NCBI GenBank assembly: GCA_021820785.1
Contig: JAKADE010000062.1
Coordinates: 1-10,790, forward strand
Length of the DNA stretch: 10,790 bases
Direction of reading: 5' to 3'
Source: Pseudomonadota bacterium
Lineage (GTDB): Bacteria; Pseudomonadota; Gammaproteobacteria; Steroidobacterales; Steroidobacteraceae
Shown: positions 7,312-10,790 of the stretch, piece by piece
Layout of the letters: each line of letters opens with the position of its first letter
How positions within the stretch are numbered: the stretch's first letter is position 1
Program-made: the position numbers and the translations under genes
The notes under the pieces: model-generated
The model's input: the letters and a program-made list of their open reading frames with translations, nothing else
What the model was told of the DNA's origin: nothing
The model's database searches: none

Positions 7312-10300
7312 TCAGGCGAGCAGCTCGACGGCCCCGCCGATCGCCGCGGTGTTGATCGTGAGCGTCCGCTCGGTGGCGAAGCGCTGCAGGTAGTGCGGAC
7401 CGCCGGCCTTCGGGCCGGTGCCCGAGAGCCCCTGGCCGCCGAACGGCTGCACGCCGACCACTGCGCCGATCATGTTGCGGTTGACGTAGGTGTTGCCAGC
7501 CGGCAGTGAGCGGAACACGTGCTCGGCCAGCGTCTCGAGCCGGCTGTGCACCCCGAGCGTCAGACCGAAGCCGGTGGCGCGCACGGCTGCGAGCACCTGC
7601 GGCAGCTCCTCGGCACGGTAGCGCGCGACGTGCAGGATCGGGCCGAACTCCTCGGTCTTCAGCTGGTCCAGCTGCCGCAGCTCGAACAGGTGCGGCGCGA
7701 AGAACTGTCCGGCCGGGGGGCATTGCTCGATCGGGCAGGCGTGCAGCAGCTTCGCCTCGCGGCGCATGCGCTCGGCATGCCGCTCGAGCCGCGCGCGCGC
7801 CTCGGCGTTGATCACCGGTCCGACGTCCGTGGCCGGATCCGCCGGGTCGCCGATCTTGAGGCAGCGCATTGCGCCGATCAGCATCTCGATCGTGCGCTCG
7901 GCGAGTTCCTCCTGCAGGTACAGCATGCGCAGCGCCGAGCAGCGCTGTCCGGCGCTGGTGAAGGCCGAGGTGATCACATCATCGACCACCTGTTCCGGCA
8001 ATGCCGTGGCATCGACGATCATGGCGTTGACGCCGCCGGTCTCGGCGATGAGCGGCAAGATCGCCCCGTCGCGCGCCGCGAGGGTACGGTTGATGGTGGC
8101 GGCCGTGGCGGTCGAGCCGGTGAAGGCGACGCCGGCGAGTGCCGGGTGCGTCAGTGCCGCGCGGCTGAACGGCGGTCCGTCGGCAGTGGTCAGCTGCACC
8201 ACGGCGCGCGGCACGCGCGCCTCGTGCAGCAGGCTCACCATGGCGTGCGCGATCAGCGGGGTGTTGGGTGCAGGCTTGGCGAGCACGCTGTTGCCGGCCA
8301 TGAGCGCGGCGACCACCTGGCCGGTGAAGATCGCGAGCGGGAAGTTCCACGGGCTGATGCAGGCGAACACGCCGCGGCCCTGCATCCACAGCTCATTGCG
8401 CTCCCCGACCGGGCCGGGCAGCCGCTGCGCGGCGCCGAACAGCTTGCGGCCCTCGCCGGCGTAATAACGGCAGAAGTCTGCGGCCTCGCGGACCTCGGCC
8501 AGAGCGTCGGGCAGCGTCTTGCCTGCCTCGCGCACCAGCAGGTGCAGGAACGCGTCGCGCCGCTGCTCGAGCAGATCCGCGGCGCGCTCCAGGCAGGCGG
8601 CGCGCTCATCGGCGGGTGTCTGGTCCCAGGCGGGCTGGGCCTGCGCTGCGGCCTCCATGGAGGCAACGATTTCCGTCTCGGTGGCATCGCGCGTGAGACC
8701 GACCACCTCACCGTCAATCGGCGAGCGCACGGGCGTGGCGGCCGGAGCACCGGGGCCGGCGGCGAGCAGCGGTCCGCCCGAGTAGCGTTGTCCGTGTGCG
8801 CTCTTCAGTGCCGCGAGCAGCGCGGCGAGCTCTGCCGGGTTGCCGAGGTCCGCGCCGCGGGAGTTGGCACGCGCGCCGTACAGCTGCGGCGGCTCGCGCA
8901 CGGCGGAGGGGCGCTGACTGACTTCGGGAAGGATCTGTCCCACGACGTGCTCCACGGGAATGCGTTTGTTGAGGAAATGGTGGACGAAGGAGGTGTTGGC
9001 GCCATTTTCGAGTAGGCGGCGCACCAGGTAGGGCAGCAGGTCCTGGTGGGTGCCGACCGGGGCGTAGACGCGCACCGGGGGCAGTTGCGGCCGCTCGGCG
9101 CGCACCACCGAGTACAGCGCCTGACCCATGCCGTGCAGGCGCTGGTATTCGTACACCGCGCCGGGCGGGGCGAGCGCCGCCACGGCCGCGACGGTGAGCG
9201 CGTTGTGCGTGGCGAACTGCGGGTAAATGACGTCCTGCGCGGCGAACAAGCGCCGCACGCACACCAGGTAGCTGGCATCCGTGAAGGACTTGGTCGTATA
9301 GACCGGGAAACTCGCCAGCCCCCGCTCCTGCGCGCGTTTGATCTCCGCGTCCCAGTAGGCGCCCTTGACCAGCCGCGTACTCATGCGCCGGCCGCTCGAG
9401 CGCGCCAGCGCGGCGACCCAGTCGATGACGAGCGGCGCGCGCCGGCCGTACGCCTGTACGGCGAGGCCGAGTCCCTCCCAGTGGCGGGTCTCGGGGTCGC
9501 GCGCCACCGCTTCGATGACGTCGAGCGACAGGTCGAGCCGGTCGGCCTCCTCCGCATCGAGGGTCAGGCCGATGCCGGCGCGACAGGCCGCACGCGTCAG
9601 CGCCATGACGCGCGGTACCAGCTGCTCGAGCACGCGCGGTCGCTGCATGAGTTGGTAGCGTGGCTCGAGCGCCGAGAGCTTCACGGAAATGCCCGAGCGC
9701 GCGTGCACGGCTCCGGCCGGTTGACGGCCGAGTGCTTCGATGGCGTCGTGGTACGCCTGGAAGTACCGCTCGGCATCCGCGTCGGTCCGCGCTCCCTCGC
9801 CGAGCATGTCGAAGGAGCACAGTGCGAGCTCGGGGTGTTTCGCGCCACGCGCCAGCGCCGCCTCGATGGACTCCCCGACGATGAACGCATGGCCCATCAG
9901 GCGCATCGCGCGGCGCATGACGCGCCGGGTCGTCGGCGCGAGCAGATGACGGGGCGCGGGATTCTCGGTGAGCAGTGCGTACGCATCCGGCAACACCCGT
10001 CCGGCCGTGCGCAGCAGCGCCAGGCCGAGGCGCACCTTGAGGTTCGCGTCCGTGCCGCCGGAGCGCAGCGCCCGCAGGCGCTCGGCGATGAGTCGGTCGG
10101 CACTCACGTCATCCGGGGTGCGCAGCAGCGCCTCGGCGAGACTCATCAGCGCCTTGCCCTCGGCGCTGTCGAGCGCGAACTGGCCGAGCAGGGACTCGAC
10201 CAGCGAGCCGGCGCGCGCTTCGGTGCGGGCGGCGCCGACCCAGCGCATCGCCTGCTCGCGCGCCGCGGCGAGCGGTTCGGCAACGGTGAGCAGCTCGGCG

Positions 10301-10419
10301 CTGAGCGCCTCGACGGCGGGCGATTCCGGGCGCAGCGTGGCCTCGCGCATGCGCTCGCGCAGCGCCTGCAGATCGGTGCGGTCCTGGGGATGCGCCTCGG
10401 GCGCGGGTACGGCATTCAT
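7312..10419 (-). CDS. putA: Bifunctional proline dehydrogenase / P5C dehydrogenase (PutA without DNA-binding domain)
   Basis: Oxidises proline to glutamate in two steps: an FAD-dependent proline dehydrogenase feeding electrons to quinone at the membrane, then an NAD-dependent glutamate-semialdehyde dehydrogenase. The proline dehydrogenase half (to about 500) shows SVKLSALEPRY with Lys247, MSTRLVKGAYWDAEIKRAQ, YQRLHGMGQALY, and YLVRRLLENGANTSFV with the substrate-binding Arg467-Arg468. The aldehyde dehydrogenase half shows ISPWNFPLAIFTGQV, IAETGG with Glu793, SAGQRCSAL with nucleophile Cys827 (34 residues later, as usual), and PFGGQGLSGTGPKAGG near the end. At 1035 residues it matches the short PutA class. 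Instead of the ribbon-helix-helix repressor domain of E. coli PutA (1320 residues), the N-terminus goes straight into the helical arm. It cannot therefore autoregulate as E. coli PutA does; the divergent Lrp-type gene is the likely regulator. ATG at 10419 has only a weak ribosome site. Confidence 0.97.
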   Translation of the reverse strand: MNAVPAPEAHPQDRTDLQALRERMREATLRPESPAVEALSAELLTVAEPLAAAREQAMRWVGAARTEARAGSLVESLLGQFALDSAEGKALMSLAEALLRTPDDVSADRLIAERLRALRSGGTDANLKVRLGLALLRTAGRVLPDAYALLTENPAPRHLLAPTTRRVMRRAMRLMGHAFIVGESIEAALARGAKHPELALCSFDMLGEGARTDADAERYFQAYHDAIEALGRQPAGAVHARSGISVKLSALEPRYQLMQRPRVLEQLVPRVMALTRAACRAGIGLTLDAEEADRLDLSLDVIEAVARDPETRHWEGLGLAVQAYGRRAPLVIDWVAALARSSGRRMSTRLVKGAYWDAEIKRAQERGLASFPVYTTKSFTDASYLVCVRRLFAAQDVIYPQFATHNALTVAAVAALAPPGAVYEYQRLHGMGQALYSVVRAERPQLPPVRVYAPVGTHQDLLPYLVRRLLENGANTSFVHHFLNKRIPVEHVVGQILPEVSQRPSAVREPPQLYGARANSRGADLGNPAELAALLAALKSAHGQRYSGGPLLAAGPGAPAATPVRSPIDGEVVGLTRDATETEIVASMEAAAQAQPAWDQTPADERAACLERAADLLEQRRDAFLHLLVREAGKTLPDALAEVREAADFCRYYAGEGRKLFGAAQRLPGPVGERNELWMQGRGVFACISPWNFPLAIFTGQVVAALMAGNSVLAKPAPNTPLIAHAMVSLLHEARVPRAVVQLTTADGPPFSRAALTHPALAGVAFTGSTATAATINRTLAARDGAILPLIAETGGVNAMIVDATALPEQVVDDVITSAFTSAGQRCSALRMLYLQEELAERTIEMLIGAMRCLKIGDPADPATDVGPVINAEARARLERHAERMRREAKLLHACPIEQCPPAGQFFAPHLFELRQLDQLKTEEFGPILHVARYRAEELPQVLAAVRATGFGLTLGVHSRLETLAEHVFRSLPAGNTYVNRNMIGAVVGVQPFGGQGLSGTGPKAGGPHYLQRFATERTLTINTAAIGGAVELLA

Positions 10420-10520
10420 GGGGTGCGGCGAACAGTGACTAGAGGATTGTGCTCATGCTATCCGCACAGGCAGAGGATATTTTTATATTTTGGCGTCATT
10501 AGAAGTAAAATTGACTGGGT
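10420..10520. promoter_or_regulatory. putA / Lrp-type regulator divergent control region
   Basis: A 101-base spacer with a markedly AT-rich core (about 10476-10515) in otherwise GC-rich DNA. On the minus strand a sigma70-like promoter for putA can be drawn: -35 TTTACT (10509-10504), 16-base spacer, -10 TATAAA (10487-10482), giving a leader of about 55 bases. On the plus strand TATATT (10484-10489) overlaps this -10 and could serve the regulator gene, but no good -35 accompanies it. The heptamer AGAGGAT occurs at 10441-10447 and 10472-10478, 31 bases apart (about three helical turns), a possible pair of regulator contacts. The AT-rich core suits Lrp-family binding; site assignments are inference. 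Confidence 0.5.
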
Positions 10521-10790
10521 ATGAGACAAAAGGCGGCCTCCACGGGGTTTGGTGCACTGGATCGGATCGACCGCAAGCTGCTGGTGCGGCTGCAGCAGGA
10601 TGGTCGCGTTCCGGTGTCCCAACTCGCCCGCGAAGTGAATTTGACGGTCACGCCCACGCTCGAGCGCGTTCGGCGCCTCGAGGCGGCCGGGTTCATCAAC
10701 GGCTATTTCGCGCACCTGAATGCGAGACGGCTCGGGCTCGGGTTGCTGGTGTATGTCGAGGTGACGCTGGATCGCACGACCCCGGAGGCG
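10521..10790 (+). CDS. Lrp/AsnC-family transcriptional regulator, PutR-like (C-terminus cut by window edge)
   Basis: The first 90 residues of an Lrp/AsnC-family DNA-binding protein. Residues about 13-61 form the winged helix-turn-helix: LDRIDRKLLVRLQQDGRVPV, then SQLAREVNLTVTPTLERVRR with the recognition helix near 42-53, and LEAAGFINGYFAHLN as the wing and linker. The start of the ligand-sensing RAM domain follows (LGLGLLVYVEVTLD). Typical members have about 150-165 residues, so a little over half is visible. The ATG at 10521 gives the usual short lead into LDxxDxxLL; no clear Shine-Dalgarno sequence precedes it. Divergent pairing with putA matches PutR of alphaproteobacteria such as Agrobacterium and Rhodobacter, where an Lrp-type protein activates putA in response to proline. 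That function is inferred from position; generic Lrp or AsnC roles remain possible. Confidence 0.93.
   Translation, partial: MRQKAASTGFGALDRIDRKLLVRLQQDGRVPVSQLAREVNLTVTPTLERVRRLEAAGFINGYFAHLNARRLGLGLLVYVEVTLDRTTPEA

Noticed and set aside
7403..7418. CCGGCC-TTCG-GGCCGG, a hairpin with a stable UUCG loop on the plus strand, about 95 bases past the DUF255 stop.
   Set aside because: It is exactly what GC-rich codons for the conserved PutA motif GPKAGG produce, and there is no U-tract, so I do not call it a terminator.
10511..10516. TTGACT, a good -35 hexamer on the plus strand.
   Set aside because: It ends 4 bases before the regulator start codon, so a promoter using it would start inside the gene, beyond the ATG.
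7519..10524. Two roughly 490-codon plus-strand open frames antisense to putA, one reaching the regulator start.
   Set aside because: They lack domains, and one would overlap the divergent promoter and the first codon of the regulator gene. PutA is full length on the opposite strand.
1..10790. Search by eye for CRISPR repeats, insertion sequence ends, tRNA or rRNA genes, toxin-antitoxin pairs and phage genes.
   Set aside because: None seen; apart from two short promoter spacers the window is almost fully occupied by recognisable genes.

Overview
The window is GC-rich chromosomal DNA with a strong preference for G or C at third codon positions. It most resembles a high-GC gammaproteobacterium, with a betaproteobacterium as the alternative. 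The pointers are the adjacent lgt-thyA pair, an E. coli-like thymidylate synthase of 264 residues, a Kup potassium transporter, and a PutA with a divergent Lrp-type regulator. I see no tRNA, rRNA, CRISPR array, insertion sequence, phage gene or plasmid function. Seven of the eight genes belong to recognisable housekeeping or catabolic families; the eighth is a small SET-domain protein.

Region 1 (1-5134, minus strand) is a tightly packed row read in the order rlmI-like, lgt, thyA, SET gene, kup. The gaps are 11, 6, 11 and 4 bases, which suggests one operon. It joins rRNA methylation, lipoprotein acylation, dTMP synthesis, a putative protein-lysine methyltransferase and K+ uptake. The kup gene runs off the left edge. 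The SET gene is the unusual member: a complete SET plus post-SET domain followed by a Lys/Arg/Ala/Pro-rich tail resembling histone H1 or bacterial H1-like proteins.

Region 2 (5135-5225) is a 91-base divergent spacer between the rlmI-like gene and a plus-strand gene for a 694-residue DUF255/YyaL/SPATA20-type protein (thioredoxin-like fold plus alpha/alpha barrel). This gene converges on putA with a single base between the two stop codons.

Region 3 (7312-10790) is a proline-catabolism locus. A 1035-residue bifunctional PutA (proline dehydrogenase plus P5C dehydrogenase) lacks the N-terminal DNA-binding domain found in autoregulating PutA proteins. It is transcribed away from an Lrp/AsnC-family gene cut by the right edge. 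The 101-base spacer has an AT-rich core that stands out from its surroundings and probably holds the promoters and regulator sites.

I did not find a clearly undescribed multi-gene system. The best candidate for something under-described is the SET/H1-tail protein and its placement next to thyA.
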